Below are positions 22,690 through 32,955 of a stretch of 64,000 nucleotides of DNA, one piece after another. A model generated the notes under the pieces. That model was not told the DNA's origin. It worked only from the letters and a program-made list of their open reading frames with translations, and did no database searches. The stretch is from Sipunculus nudus (lineage: Eukaryota; Annelida; Sipuncula; Golfingiida; Sipunculidae), in the NCBI GenBank assembly GCA_026874595.1, contig CM049321.1:47053797-47117796 (forward strand), written 5' to 3'. Both the position numbers and the translations under genes were made by a program. Position 1 is the stretch's first letter. Every line of letters begins with the position of its first letter.

Positions 22690-23290
22690 CAAAGGATCAG
22701 TTTTCCCCGACTTTCGTCCTCGACTAGGTGAGGATTTTTCAGGGCTAGTTCTGTTGCCCCGGACGGTATATTGGCGGGTATAATCACATTCTGAATACAT
22801 ATGACTACTAATTATAATAATATTAACATGATCATTACCATGGCAATATAGGCCTACCAAACAATTTTATTCTTTTTAAAAATATAATCGTAGTATCTTT
22901 TGAGTGTTAATATTATAATATGTAGTATTTAATTTGGCTATTGCGCATGGTTGATCCCAGGCCTGTTCGGGGCTGGTTTTTGTTGCCCCATACTGTATTC
23001 TGGCCTAAAGGATTATATTCAGAATGAATATGATTAATAATAATAATAATAATAATAGATTAATAATATTAATAGATTAATAATAATAATAATATAATCA
23101 TTAACATGGCTTAAACTGATATATTCATATTAGAATATAATAATCACTAGCTGTGGAATATAATCACATGATCTTTGAGTGTTTTGAAATGTAGTATATT
23201 TCATTATTGCGCATTTGTGCGCAACATCTAGGTCTGTTTAGGGCTGGGTTTTTTTTACCAAGAAGGAAGGTATACTGGAGGCCCGGTCGG
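22690..23290 (+). repeat. Three diverged ~230-270-bp tandem units
   Basis: Blocks beginning near GGGCTRGTTYTGTTGCCCC recur at 22742, 22970 and 23241. Each follows a TTTGAGTGTT...GTAGTAT...TATTGCGCAT block (clear in the last two) and is followed by GGTATATTGG or a similar motif and a run of ATAATAATAA. The (AAT)n tract at about 23036-23060 has expanded inside the second unit. The array lies between the inverted arms at 22018 and 23301. Confidence 0.6.
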
Positions 23291-23300
23291 TCCCGGAAGG

Positions 23301-23410
23301 TCTGTATATGCATTTAAGTAATACTTTTAAGCTTATCATGGTGTCTCGGAAGGTGTCTTAGTGACCCGGGCGGTACAGCTATGTCCCGGACGGTATTTAG
23401 GGAGTCCCGG
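23301..23410 (-). repeat. Right arm of the inverted-repeat pair
   Basis: The reverse complement matches 22018-22120. The arm is dense in a GTCCCGGAMGGT motif (GTCTCGGAAGGT, GACCCGGGCGGT, GTCCCGGACGGT, GTCCCGGAAGGT), also seen inverted in the left arm and singly at 22757. Confidence 0.55.
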
Positions 23411-23433
23411 AAGGTGTAGGACAGTAAACAGTG

Positions 23434-23486
23434 GTCCCCCTAAACACCCAAAACACTGGTGTTTTGGGTATCTGTGACGAAACACC
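23434..23486 (+). repeat. Left 53-bp terminal-type inverted repeat (partner 28907-28959)
   Basis: Starts GTCCCCCTAAACACCC and contains the self-complementary block ACCCAAAACACYGGTGTTTTGGGT, then GTGACGAAACACC. The reverse complement of 28907-28959 aligns over all 53 bp with a few substitutions and no gaps. The two arms are 5.5 kb apart and may be the termini of one large DNA transposon later invaded by the elements between them. Confidence 0.6.
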
Positions 23487-24060
23487 ACGAAACACCCACT
23501 TCACTTCGAACCTGAAACAAAAACGTAACACCAATCGATCGATAATCATCTGATGAATATATCTCTGCAATATTGTTTCATAAATTCATGCCATAAAGAT
23601 AAAAACGAGTGTTTTGTGTCGTGGTCGGTTCACCGGCACCCACGGCAGCCGTTTATGCCAGCTATGACCCTGCCCCCTAGTGGCGCAAGTCGCAATCAAG
23701 CAGCACTCTTGTCAATTGTACAAAACACTATTGCTTTCTTTAATTTAACAGAAAAGTGGCACAAATTCTGTATTAACATATCCAACAGATGATGATTTAT
23801 TGGAGCGAATATAGAATACCTCAGGCACCCTGGTTATCAGAACGTCCTAAAGACGGCAATACATTTGATGGGGATAGAGAAGAAAAATGGGGTATAGTCT
23901 TTTTGGGGCTCATTTTAAATAATAGAAGAGTTGTGATGTGACTTGTAACATCTGAGTATCTGACTGTTAGGTATGTCTTGTACCTATCTGACATCCGGTA
24001 CTGTTTGATCTGGAAGAGACAGAGATATACGTGATTATTATACATGACATTCAATGAACA

Positions 24061-24133
24061 TATCCATGAGCAAGACTCGAACCAGCGACCGTCTGCAGAG
24101 AATTCCTGAGCTCTACCACTGAGCTACGAAGAC
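24061..24133 (-). ncRNA. tRNA-like sequence with pol III A and B boxes (pseudo-tRNA or SINE head)
   Basis: Read on the minus strand it begins GTCTTCGTAGCTCAGTGG and has an A box (TAGCTCAGTGG, complement of 24116-24126) and a B box (GGTTCGAGTCT, complement of 24073-24083), with the ~32-bp gap normal for a tRNA. The D-arm GCTC/GAGC pairs. The anticodon and T stems do not pair well and no anticodon can be called, so it is not a functional tRNA. It is a tRNA pseudogene or the head of a tRNA-derived SINE, sitting inside the TA-flanked element. Confidence 0.6.
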
Positions 24134-24359
24134 TTGTTGAATGTTTTTGGAAAATGGGGGTATTTAAGTTTAGACAAAAAATGTTTATGCGTGAATGAGC
24201 ATGATGACGTGAGTTTGTCTCGTTGTCAAAGTGCTGGGGGAAACCCCAGTTGTGATGACGTCATTTATAGTGGGCGAAATTGTCCCTAGACCAAATGGTC
24301 AATTCATATGTTTGACATGGAAATGTGTAGTAGGCCTAGTAAGACGAGGTACTAAATAG

Positions 24360-24775
24360 ATATGAAAGTGAAAATGGTAACAATGATGTAAAATGATGAA
24401 TGATAAATAATGTGAAATAATGATGGGGGGAGACCCCCAACCCCCCTGTAATAGGTAGACTGATAATAATGAATGAAAAATAATGTGGAATAATGATGGG
24501 GGGAGACACCCCAACCCCCCCCCCCCCCCCTAATAGGTAGAATGATAATAATGAATGATAAATAATGTGGAATAATGATGGGGGGAGACCCCCCAAACCC
24601 CCCCTGTAATAGGTTGAATGATAATAATGAATGATAAATAAAGTGGAATAATGATGGGGGGAGACGGGGGAGACCCCCCCCCCCCCCCCCGTAATAGGTA
24701 GAATGATAAGAATGAATGATAAACAGTAAGGAATAATTGGGGGGAAACCCCCCAAACCCCCCCTTGTGGGAGGAA
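24360..24775 (+). repeat. ~80-bp tandem with G6/C6-C15 hairpins
   Basis: Five units start at about 24416, 24489, 24571, 24647 and 24732, each reading AATAATGATGGGGGG-AGAC-CCCCC...AATAGGTAGAATGATAATAATGAATGATAAATAA. The facing G and C runs can fold into strong hairpins. Their lengths vary (C up to about 15), as expected for slippage. Minus-strand open frames through it (up to 152 codons) are composition artefacts. Confidence 0.85.
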
Positions 24776-25124
24776 TAGATGAATGATAGATCAATGAATC
24801 AGTAGGAAAAGATCGTAGAGAAATGGCACAGGAACGAAGTGAAGTGTAGCGAGATAGTGAATGGATGAGATTGTGTGAGATGGTGATTCCTGATGACTTA
24901 ATGGAGAAAGTAGGGGGAGCCTATGGCAACATGGCGGCATTGGTTTAGGAAAGACGGAGGGGGAGGAATACAGGATACAAATGATAGAAAACTTAGAAGG
25001 AATGGACAAATAGACAGTTATTAGTGACGGTATGTGTTACTAAATACATACATCTCTTGCAATAGACAGGGTGGGCCAGTTATGTTGGCCGGTTCAGGTG
25101 CCTGAGGTATTCTATATGGCCGCC

Positions 25125-25174
25125 CTTATTGACACACTGGGTGTGTCAATAAGGTCCAGCTTATTGACACACGG
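25125..25174 (+). repeat. CTTATTGACACAC inverted pair plus direct copy
   Basis: CTTATTGACACAC (25125-25137), a 3-bp loop and its exact complement (25141-25153) form a hairpin, and CTTATTGACACACGG follows directly at 25160-25174. The same 15 bp occurs inverted at 28821-28835. Together with the 53-bp arms outside, this suggests a compound terminal repeat for the 23434-28959 element. Confidence 0.65.
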
Positions 25175-25299
25175 TTTAACTGCGCATGCGTCAAATCTGT
25201 CACACTCCCGCTAGATGGCATTGCGTTCACCGTGTGTCACTAACACCCCCGTCGTGATACCCGAAACCGTGTCAATAACGCCATTGTTGTTACTATAGC

Positions 25300-25855
25300 A
25301 GGTCTTAATTACCGGGCCGTGTAGGAGAAGTGGTGGCTTTGGACTAATCAGGTCCTTTGATCTCTGACACATATGTTTAACATTTATAATAGTTTATTAC
25401 TTTCATCGCCTAGGTATATTAATTAGTTTAAAACCTATTTTTATCAGGCGGGTTATTACTAATTTCGGGGATGAAAATTACATCCCTGATGAAAATTATT
25501 GATCTCATTTCAAAATTTTAAATATATTCAACAATTTAAAAATAAAATATAATTTACATACATATATCTCTTGTTTTATTCAATATCATTTTTCTAACAA
25601 GAAAATAATAAACAGGGATAATAGGAAAAAATAAGCTTTATTGAAATTAATACAAAATAATGTAAGTTAATCATAGTTTCTTATGGCTAAATATACAAAA
25701 TTTATAAGCACGTCGATACTGAATAAATAAATAATTGCTATTGACCTGGAGAAGTGGATACTTTATAACTCTAATTATAATACAGACGTGATTACTGGGA
25801 ATTTTGCCACATTCTTCTTTATGAAATGTATATACTTTTCCAGATTTTCACGATG
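25300..25855. other. AT-rich interior sequence, no gene seen
   Basis: No coding motif or repeat. It may be diverged upstream sequence of the following LINE or interior of the host DNA element. Confidence 0.45.
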
Positions 25856-25859
25856 CAAA

Positions 25860-27060
25860 GTGGACATGTTCAAAATCAGAGGAACAAACCGAAAATGAAA
25901 TTGGCTAAGTTACTATGAGCCATGGAATGGTCATATCTTTATCAAAAACTCATCATCGTGGCCTGATCGATTATAGAATAACGCGTCTTACTTTAACAAA
26001 CTTAACCTTATAGCCAAAGATCAGAATGGGGTTCGAAAAGGACGCTCCTGTACTGATCATATTTTTAGTTACTTCATTATTAAGTAATCGTTTGCCTCAA
26101 GGAATAGAAACACGTCGCCCTAGTTAGTGGGCATGCATGCAGGAAAAAGCTGTTGATGGGTAAATATAGAAAACTACTCTTCACTCGCGGCTGTTTGGAC
26201 TAAAAATTGATTACAAAATCTATAACACCATAAAAAGTTTATATAGTAGTTGTTCAGCTTATGTATGATTAAGTAATAATATTTTCACAAATTAGTTTGG
26301 GGTACTATGTGATGTACAAGACGATATAATCCGTCACGCTGTTTAATATATATGCAACGGCTTAGCAGAAAAAATAAAAAGCCTCATGTCGGTATAAAAT
26401 CCTTTTTTATGGCCTAAAAGTTTTGATTTCCTAGCGCCTGCTGGATTTTAAGCTCTTGGTCTAGTATTGAGCAAGTTTAAGAATTTTAAGGATACTATAC
26501 TTATATTACTCCTTTACAACTTTATATACTATGATGGTAGTAACAGTCCTGTAGATTATGCGTCTGAGTTATAGGGATATGCACAAACCCGTCATGTGAT
26601 AATATTCAAAACAGAGCTCTTCATTATTTTTTGTAGTGTTCACAGGTTCTGCATGTGTAATTGCTGCTCTAAAAGAGACAATGGTTGTTTAACATGTAGA
26701 TATCATTTGATTGAGATGTTACGATTTTGGAATCACTATGGATCACACAAGTCTAACCAAGAAAATATTTATATTGGATTATAACCTTGCAAGTCGCGGA
26801 TAACTGCGGTGCTCAGATGCAAAGAAGTAAGATACTTGAATCCATTGATGTATATTAATACACACTTATAATAAAATAGAGCCGCATTGCCAACGTAATC
26901 TGAAACAGAAGTTACGTTCTGATAATCAACATAAATGGCTTGAACAATGCCGATCGGTTCCGAAATTAGAATTTTTTTTATCAGTTTTATCAGCACTCAG
27001 TGCACGGCACATAATTAAGTATAATATATACGTTAAAAAGTATATGGCCCGATCGACGGC
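25860..27060 (+). pseudogene. Decayed non-LTR retrotransposon (LINE) reverse-transcriptase ORF
   Basis: Many frameshifts and stops break it, but conserved blocks appear in the right order: QNGVRKGRSCTDHIF (26022 on), YKIYNTIKSLYSSCSAYV (26212), GVLCDVQDD-like in place of GVRQGD (near 26300), NGLAEKIKSL (near 26355), a decayed YADD zone (near 26430), NRALHYFL...VHRF (26610-26655), HLIEMLRFWNHY (near 26706), KWLEQCRSVPKLEF (26932) and YVKKYMARS (27029). These match finger/palm/thumb and post-RT segments of the jockey/CR1-like LINE proteins common in molluscs. No 5' end is visible. It lies inside the span bounded by the 53-bp arms. Confidence 0.7.
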
Positions 27061-27087
27061 AGCAAACATACCATTATAAATAAATTA

Positions 27088-27836
27088 CTAATAAAACCTG
27101 CAAAGAAAATCCAAACAAGAGAAAACAAGAGAAACATTTAGTCACTCTGGACTTAGTAGTTAAGAAATGGATACAAGATTTAATTGATATATCAGAGGAG
27201 ATTGTTTATATGGAATTCTCCAAGATTTATGACACAACAATTTTCGTACCACTTAGGAATTTTCAGTTTTATGTACTACAACGTCGGGTGACGTTAAACC
27301 CATTTTTTCATAGACTGAATGTAATAGATTCTCCTACTTGTACCTTAACAGCCTTACTTGTAAATTAGAAAGAGAAACTTTATCACATATTTTTGGAATC
27401 GTTCTTTTGTCGCTAACTTGTTTAAAAAATACAAGAAGTTTTGAATAGTTCGTCATTAAACTCCTCTGTTAAGTTTTCAGTATCTGAAGTTCTGTTAGGT
27501 TAAAGCGAACATAGATGGTTAAACATGCTAACACTGGTTGTGAAAAAGTATGTTTATAATTGCAGATGTCTCAAAATGTTACCAAACTATCATGGATGTA
27601 TAAGCTATGTTAAGCAGATTTATTCAACAGAAGATGTAATCGCTATGAAAGGAGGTAACTTAACTCAACATTTTTCAAAATGGGAAAACCTTACCTACCT
27701 GCTCTCCTCTACATGAATAATCTTCACGATTCATTGTAAACTGTTATTGAAATATTAATTTCTATATGTATGTTTGTATGTATGTACTGTTCCGTTATGC
27801 ATGTACTACGTTTGTGTAATAAAAAAAAAAGAAAGA
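27088..27836 (+). pseudogene. 3' end of a second, L1/Tx-like LINE
   Basis: Reads WIQDLIDISEEI...YDTTIFVPLRNFQFYVLQRR (27171 on), then DSPTC, CKLERETLSHIF and WNRSFVANLF in successive frames, the C-x2-C...E-T-x-H-x-F-W zinc-binding tail typical of L1/Tx-like ORF2. An open stretch at 27525-27716 (63 codons) is the usual Lys-rich C-terminal end (VKKYVYNCRC...LTQHFSKWENL). After its TGA comes a ~110-bp 3' region ending in AATAAAAAAAAAAG near 27821-27832, consistent with a poly(A) end. It begins abruptly, so it is 5'-truncated. Confidence 0.75.
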
Positions 27837-28735
27837 AAATCCAAATAATTCATCATGCTATATAAAATAGACACAATTAATATACACAATATAAACATGA
27901 TAAGATACGGACACAAACATGCATACACATTTTTATAATATACAAAATATACCGTACATAAATATTCAAGCAAGTTCCATATAAAATTATAATTCCAAAA
28001 CAGTCTTCTTCAGTATCATCCTTCTCGACCTCTGAACAGTGTTTCCTAATCGTCTGCATGCCCTGCCATGCAGGGGCCCTGTATGAGGTAAATATGCAAC
28101 TAGAGAATTTTTAAAGGATTGTTTCATTTATTATCTTTGACGCATTATTTTCAAATTTTTATTATTCTATAATAAGAAGAAATGGATATCTATATAAGAA
28201 TAACTACCAAATTTGATATGTAATGACTAAATGTGCTCAAATTAGCCAAATATACCTTGTACAATGCAATGCAACGTTTTCTTTCCGACTTTATCAATAT
28301 CAACGTCATGCATAATGTTATGGTGGTAGATCAAAGCTTGAGCCAATAAATTCGACTTAGGATACACAATGACTCTCAAACAACACCACCTTTCACAAAA
28401 TGCTTATTTTTTGTAAAATTATACATCTCCTAGCTGTATATTACAGAATATTACTTTTGTTTATAATTTGCGTTAAAGATGGAAAATAGGCCACTGAATA
28501 AAAAATTTAAATACACAATTACCCTGGAAAACCCCAGTTACATTAACTTAAGGCAAAAGAAACGTCTTCGCAATGATAAAAAAAAACACCATATTTCACG
28601 ACGCCCAATTTCCCTGGTAGCCTTTGAAGTTACCTGGCCCTTTGATCTAGGACACCAGTGATCAAAGTGATTAATTGGGACAACGGTGCGCCGGCTTAAT
28701 TGCGGTACGCATGACTGACCACTGGTGACACACAG
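27837..28735. other. AT-rich spacer, no gene seen
   Basis: No coding motif. A 60-codon frame from 28479 shows no family signal. Confidence 0.5.
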
Positions 28736-28737
28736 TA

Positions 28738-28818
28738 ACCGAGACTCCCAATTCTCAGTACCCGAGACTGCAAATCGAGGTAACCGAGACTTCCAAATCG
28801 AGGTAACTGAGACTTTCG
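28738..28818 (+). repeat. ~23-bp minisatellite, four copies
   Basis: Units of the form GTAACCGAGACTNCCAAATC repeat four times at 22-23-bp spacing, ending beside the inverted CCGTGTGTCAATAAG at 28821. Confidence 0.8.
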
Positions 28819-28906
28819 GACCGTGTGTCAATAAGCACTCCTATTCTATATCCGTACCGATTTATTAAATGATACAAGTGTTTTGCTTCAAAGTCGAATT
28901 TAAAAG

Positions 28907-28959
28907 GGTGTTTCGTCACACGTACCCACAACACCGGTGTTTTGGGTGTTTAGGCGGAC
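28907..28959 (-). repeat. Right 53-bp terminal-type inverted repeat (partner 23434-23486)
   Basis: On the minus strand it starts GTCCGCCTAAACACCC and includes ACCCAAAACACCGGTGTT and GTGACGAAACACC. It is the mirror of the left arm. Its inner flank, read on the minus strand, reaches GATATAGAATAGG and then CTTATTGACACACGG, echoing the left side (ATATAGAATA at 23809 and CTTATTGACACAC at 25125). No target-site duplication is obvious outside. Confidence 0.6.
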
Positions 28960-29686
28960 CCGTAAATAGTCACACCCGAAACTGGCGCCTCTAGACTTAA
29001 GAAGCTACTGATTTTCGGTCTTGTTCCTAGTATTATGAAAATGAATCGGATTCGAAATCAATTTACGTATCAAAAGTGGAATTCCGCTTAGCTCTGTATA
29101 TCCTACCTGTAAGTTAAGTGAGGCTACAAATTCCTGTTGATAATGGTGCTTCTAATTGCTGATGGCTGGCCTGGCGACTATTGAGTTGGAACCTGGTCGA
29201 TAATACAGCACTTACCACTACTAAAACCCGGATGGCCCACGGACATGGTAAAACGGTGAGGGTTATTCCGCTCCCAGTCACGCTAATTCCTCCGTTTGCC
29301 GATAGATGGCGCTAATAAAGCAAAGAGATTGTCTATTTTTAACCATCGGGGAATCCCTTTGCACTAATGTTACCTCATGATCCGGCAAGACCCGTGATGT
29401 TTCTCTGTGTACACTGGTTAAACTCTCAACATTCACCATTGATCAGCAAAACTAGGGAATTCAGCGCTGGAGACGTGGATATGTGTGTGTGTGTGTGTGT
29501 ATGTGTATATATAAATATATATAAAATAAAAAAATAATTTTTGATTAACAGACACACAAGAATGGTCAAAAAATGATATGAATAGAAGGAGTAGGCCTAT
29601 TTTGATTCATTAAATGTTTATCAAGTTAATAATTTATACAAATCAAAAATTAATGTTACCCTTTATAATTATGAATGAATGAATAT

Positions 29687-29688
<2 letters not shown>
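28960..29688. other. Spacer with a short (GT)n/(TA)n tract
   Basis: Less AT-rich to 29470 without recognisable genes. A (GT)n run lies at about 29483-29500 and leads into TATATA-rich sequence. Confidence 0.5.

Positions 29689-29739
<51 letters not shown>
29689..29739 (+). repeat. (AT)n microsatellite
   Basis: About 25 uninterrupted AT dinucleotides. Confidence 0.95.
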
Positions 29740-29740
<1 letters not shown>

Positions 29741-29956
29741 TTAATCATATTTCAAATGATCATAATGTTTCAGAAAATAAGTTATTTTGTGAATTCTAAG
29801 CAAGGTTAAGATAAAACATTTTTTAGTAAATATATCCAAAGTCTTTAATTCTATTTATTAATATATTTCGTTTTCAATATTATAACATTATTCTCTGAAA
29901 AGTAGGGAGGGGATGATTACATTGACCACCCCCCCCCCCCCTATATTGACGCCCCT

Positions 29957-30012
29957 GCTGGAAATAAAGGCCGCAGGCCCATAGATCCAACCTATATATA
30001 TATACATACATA

Positions 30013-30056
<44 letters not shown>

Positions 30057-30170
30057 AAGTACATGATATATGGTCACGTGAAAAAAATAATAAATGATAA
30101 AACTAAATAAAGTTGCTGGAAATAAAGGCCGCAGGCCCATAGATCCAACCTATATATATATACATACATA

Positions 30171-30242
<72 letters not shown>

Positions 30243-30300
30243 AAGTACATGATATATGGTCACGTGAAAAAAATAATAAATGATAAAACTAAATAATAAA
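29957..30300 (+). repeat. Tandem duplication of a unit containing (TA)n
   Basis: Two copies (29957-30114 and 30115-30300) share GCTGGAAATAAAGGCCGC, CCATAGATCCAACC, a (TA)n tract interrupted by CATACATA, and CAAAGTACATGATATATGG...GATAAAACTAAATAA with almost no differences outside the (TA)n. The second copy has the longer (TA)n. The near-identity indicates a recent duplication. Confidence 0.9.
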
Positions 30301-30364
30301 TAAATTACCAATAACATGTATATAGTTTTCAACAATACACAGTTATTATTTACAAAAAATTAAC

Positions 30365-30830
30365 AGAAATAACCATTTTATCAACCGAATAAATATACAC
30401 TGTAACAAGGTGATGATATATAAATGCAATATACAAACCAACAAAGGTTAAATATGAGTGTGTAATGCAAAAATTAAATGTTTTCCTGGAGATCCTTTTT
30501 TACCGGATTAATACAAAATGTCTTTGAATATGCAAAAATAAAATTGAAAAATATATCAGAAATAATACTATTGTGCTAATAATAATTATTTCACATACCT
30601 TTTTATCAACTGAATGAATAGACTGTAATAAGGATACTAATGATATATAAATGGAGTAAACAAAATAACAAAGGTTTAATTTGAGTATATAATGCAAAAT
30701 TAAATGTTTTCCTTGAGATTCTTGTGAAACATAATTAATACAAAATGAATTTGGATATGCAAACATAAAATTGAAAAACTAATAAGAAAAAATACTATTT
30801 TCCCAAAAATAATTATTTTGCATGCGAATA
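30365..30830 (+). repeat. Two ~228-bp diverged tandem units
   Basis: TTTTATCAACYGAATRAATA...GATGATATATAAATG...AACAAAGGTT...GCAAAAATTAAATGTTTTCCT...AATACAAAATG...GATATGCAAA...AAATTGAAAAA recurs with a period of about 228 bp (30376 and 30602). It adjoins the minus-strand LINE and could be its duplicated 3' untranslated part. Confidence 0.7.
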
Positions 30831-31210
30831 ATATACTTTAAATATGTCATGAGAAATAGCTTTCATACATATATTTGGAAATTTTATAGTTTTTAAAAGA
30901 TAATTAGTCTCTAAATAACATACATGGTTGACAAATTAAACACATTATCACTAGTATAATGCAACAATTATATGATATTGTAAGATATCTTCTTAAGAAC
31001 ATAGAAAATGCCAAATTAAAAGTTTTTGTGTTTCACAAACATGATTTAAGTCCATGGTAGTTACATAGCATAAAGTTTCATGACAACATGAAACAGATGA
31101 TACACAGAAAATATCCACATTACTAGTTCATATAGCATCATCTATAGAAATGACTCTCTTTCAACAAATATACAAATGCTGACATACAAATGCTGCAAGC
31201 TTGTTAATTG

Positions 31211-32165
31211 TTACATATAATTTGTAGTAGACATTAGTGAAATGAAAAACTTTTCTTCAACTTCAGACAGATATGTTTTTCTTAATGAAATATATAAAGG
31301 ACATTTAATGACAAAGTGGAACTCATCTTCGATATAAGATTCTCCATGTTTAAGACAAAATTTACAACATATCTCTTTCCAGGCTCTTTCCTTGTGATGA
31401 CCAACTTCTATTTCTAGACTATGTGATGTTGTTCTTAATCTTGCTAAACTAATTCTATAAATCTCTTATTTGGAACTGCTGATAAATATAATTCAGTGTT
31501 TAAAATACTTTTAAAGATAGAATATGTTGTCAATCTTCAATTACTTTCTATCTTATAGCTGTCAATTCTTACCTTTCATTATCATGTAACCTTTGTTTGA
31601 AATCTGACAGAAATATATAAAAATATCACTTACATCTTGAAGTATCCATGTATCCCATGCAAAGCCAAAAGAAAATAACACATTTTACCCTTGTTGCCCA
31701 TGTATTCTTTCCTTCTATGTCTAACCTATATAATTTTGCATTTAACACTTAGGGTACCTATAATCTTACATTCTTGTTAATTTAACCCAATAAGAAAAAA
31801 TTTTAAAATAAATCTGATTTACAGAGAAAATTTTCCACACCCACCAAGCGCAGCAGCATCCGTCGAAGAAGAGTATGTATTCACAAAATTTATTGTGGAC
31901 CCGTTCAATTTAATCTTGTTTTTTTGTAACCCCATAATTCACTGCCATATGAAAGTTTAGGTACAACCATCTTATCAAACAGAGAGAATAATTCTTTTGC
32001 AGTTATATATTCATTCTTAGAAATTAATTTTCTTATAATTAAAACAGTTTTATTTGCTTGACACACTAGATGTTTTATCCATTTCTACCCATTTCAGACC
32101 AGAAGTAAATACCCCTCCCAAGCACCTATAACTACTGACCTCCTCAAACTTTCTATACCTTTTCA
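31211..32165 (-). pseudogene. Decayed LINE ORF2 C-terminal region, antisense
   Basis: Minus-strand blocks, 5' to 3': YLGxVFTS-like (near 32140), KWIKHLVCQANKTVLIIRKL (32086 down), LFDKMVVPKLSYGSELWG (near 31970), then after a frameshift YLSAVPNK (near 31480), and an 81-codon open piece from 31456 to TAA at 31211 with RISLARLRTTSHSLEIEVGH, CCKFC and IEDEFHFVIKCPLY. This order is the usual C-terminal half of mollusc-type LINE ORF2 proteins after the RT. The RT domain itself is absent. The upstream end is replaced by a poly-C run and the inverted satellite. Confidence 0.75.
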
Positions 32166-32177
32166 TATTTCTTTAAT

Positions 32178-32192
32178 GCCCCCCCCCCCCCA
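32178..32192 (+). repeat. Poly-C tract at satellite border
   Basis: About 14 consecutive C lie between the LINE fragment and the inverted 73-bp satellite block. Confidence 0.9.
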
Positions 32193-32198
32193 TAAGTA

Positions 32199-32601
32199 TT
32201 CCATGAGTCCATCACCAACTCCTGTAGGACTCATCACCCAGTCCCGCAGGACCATCACACACTCCTCCTAATGTCATGAGACCATCACCCCTTCCTGTAG
32301 GACTCATCACCCAGTCCTGCAGGACCATCACACACTCCTCCTAATGTCATGAGACCATCACCCACTCCCCTAGGACTCATCACCAAGTCCTGCAGGACCA
32401 TCACACAATCCTCCTGATGTCATGAGACCATCACCCACTCCTGTAGGATTCATCACCCAGTCCTGCAGGACCATCACACACTCCTCCTGATGTCAGGAGA
32501 CCATCACCCACTCCTGTAGGACTCATCACCCAGTCCCGCAGGACCATCACACACTCCTCCAGGTGTCATGAGACCATCACCCATTCCTGTAGGACTCATC
32601 A
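32199..32601 (-). repeat. 73-bp satellite block, inverted orientation (5.5 copies)
   Basis: On the minus strand this reads as the main satellite: GTGATGGTCTCATGACATYAGGAGGAGTGTGTGATGGTCCTGCGGGACTGG split across units at a 73-bp period. Units differ by a few substitutions (GTCCTGCAGGAC versus GTCCTGCGGGAC). It faces the main array that starts at 34808 in the opposite orientation. Confidence 0.95.
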
Positions 32602-32739
32602 ATTAGGAACATCAACCATATAAATCTTACTCAAGAAAGCTTTGTAAACAAATAAATAGTGCCGTGCGTACAGCATATATTACACACATACATTTATTTT
32701 ATAACAACACAAAGTGGTCCTCTGATTTTGATTATGTCA

Positions 32740-32955
32740 TTCCAGATCTATATGCTAACTCTTGAAAGGTATTTATATTGTATTCCAAATAAGAAACATC
32801 GCACAACACTAGACATCGATGCTCCAATCATGAATTGGCTATAGAAATAGGTCGTCATAATGATATATCTAAAAACAGAGGATCTTAAAATATTGTTTAC
32901 ATATGGACACAATATTGTTGAGGATGGAAACCTTATTTTTTATCCGAATAAAAGC
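32740..32955 (+). pseudogene. LINE C-terminal fragment, plus strand
   Basis: MLTLERYLYCIPNKKHRT (32749 on) and, after a frameshift, CSNHELAIEIGRHNDISKN correspond to the YLSAVPNK and SHSLEIEVGHHK blocks of the antisense LINE at 31211-32165. IVEDGNLIFYPN near 32920 corresponds to its IEDEFHFVIKCP block. It is a short piece of a related LINE in the opposite orientation. Confidence 0.6.

Larger units (their letters stand above)
23819..25107. mobile_element. CCTCAGGCACC inverted-repeat element with TA target duplication
   Basis: The 11-bp terminal repeats CCTCAGGCACC (23819) and GGTGCCTGAGG (ending 25107) are flanked by TA on both sides. Removing the 1,289-bp element joins ATATAGAA-TA-TTCTATAT, a perfect 18-bp palindrome, so insertion at TA in the centre of a palindrome explains the 21-bp outer symmetry. 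A TA duplication is the Tc1/mariner signature, but no DDE frame is present. The interior holds a tRNA-like sequence on the minus strand and a G/C-run tandem array. The right ~700 bp resembles, inverted, the block at 21566-21985. Confidence 0.7.

Noticed and set aside
24336-24794. 152-codon minus-strand frame with Pro/Gly/Ser repeats
   Set aside because: Generated by the ~80-bp G-run/C-run tandem. Lengths of homopolymer runs vary between units, which would destroy any real frame.
29880-30335. Minus-strand frames rich in Ile-Tyr repeats
   Set aside because: They are translations of (TA)n microsatellites.
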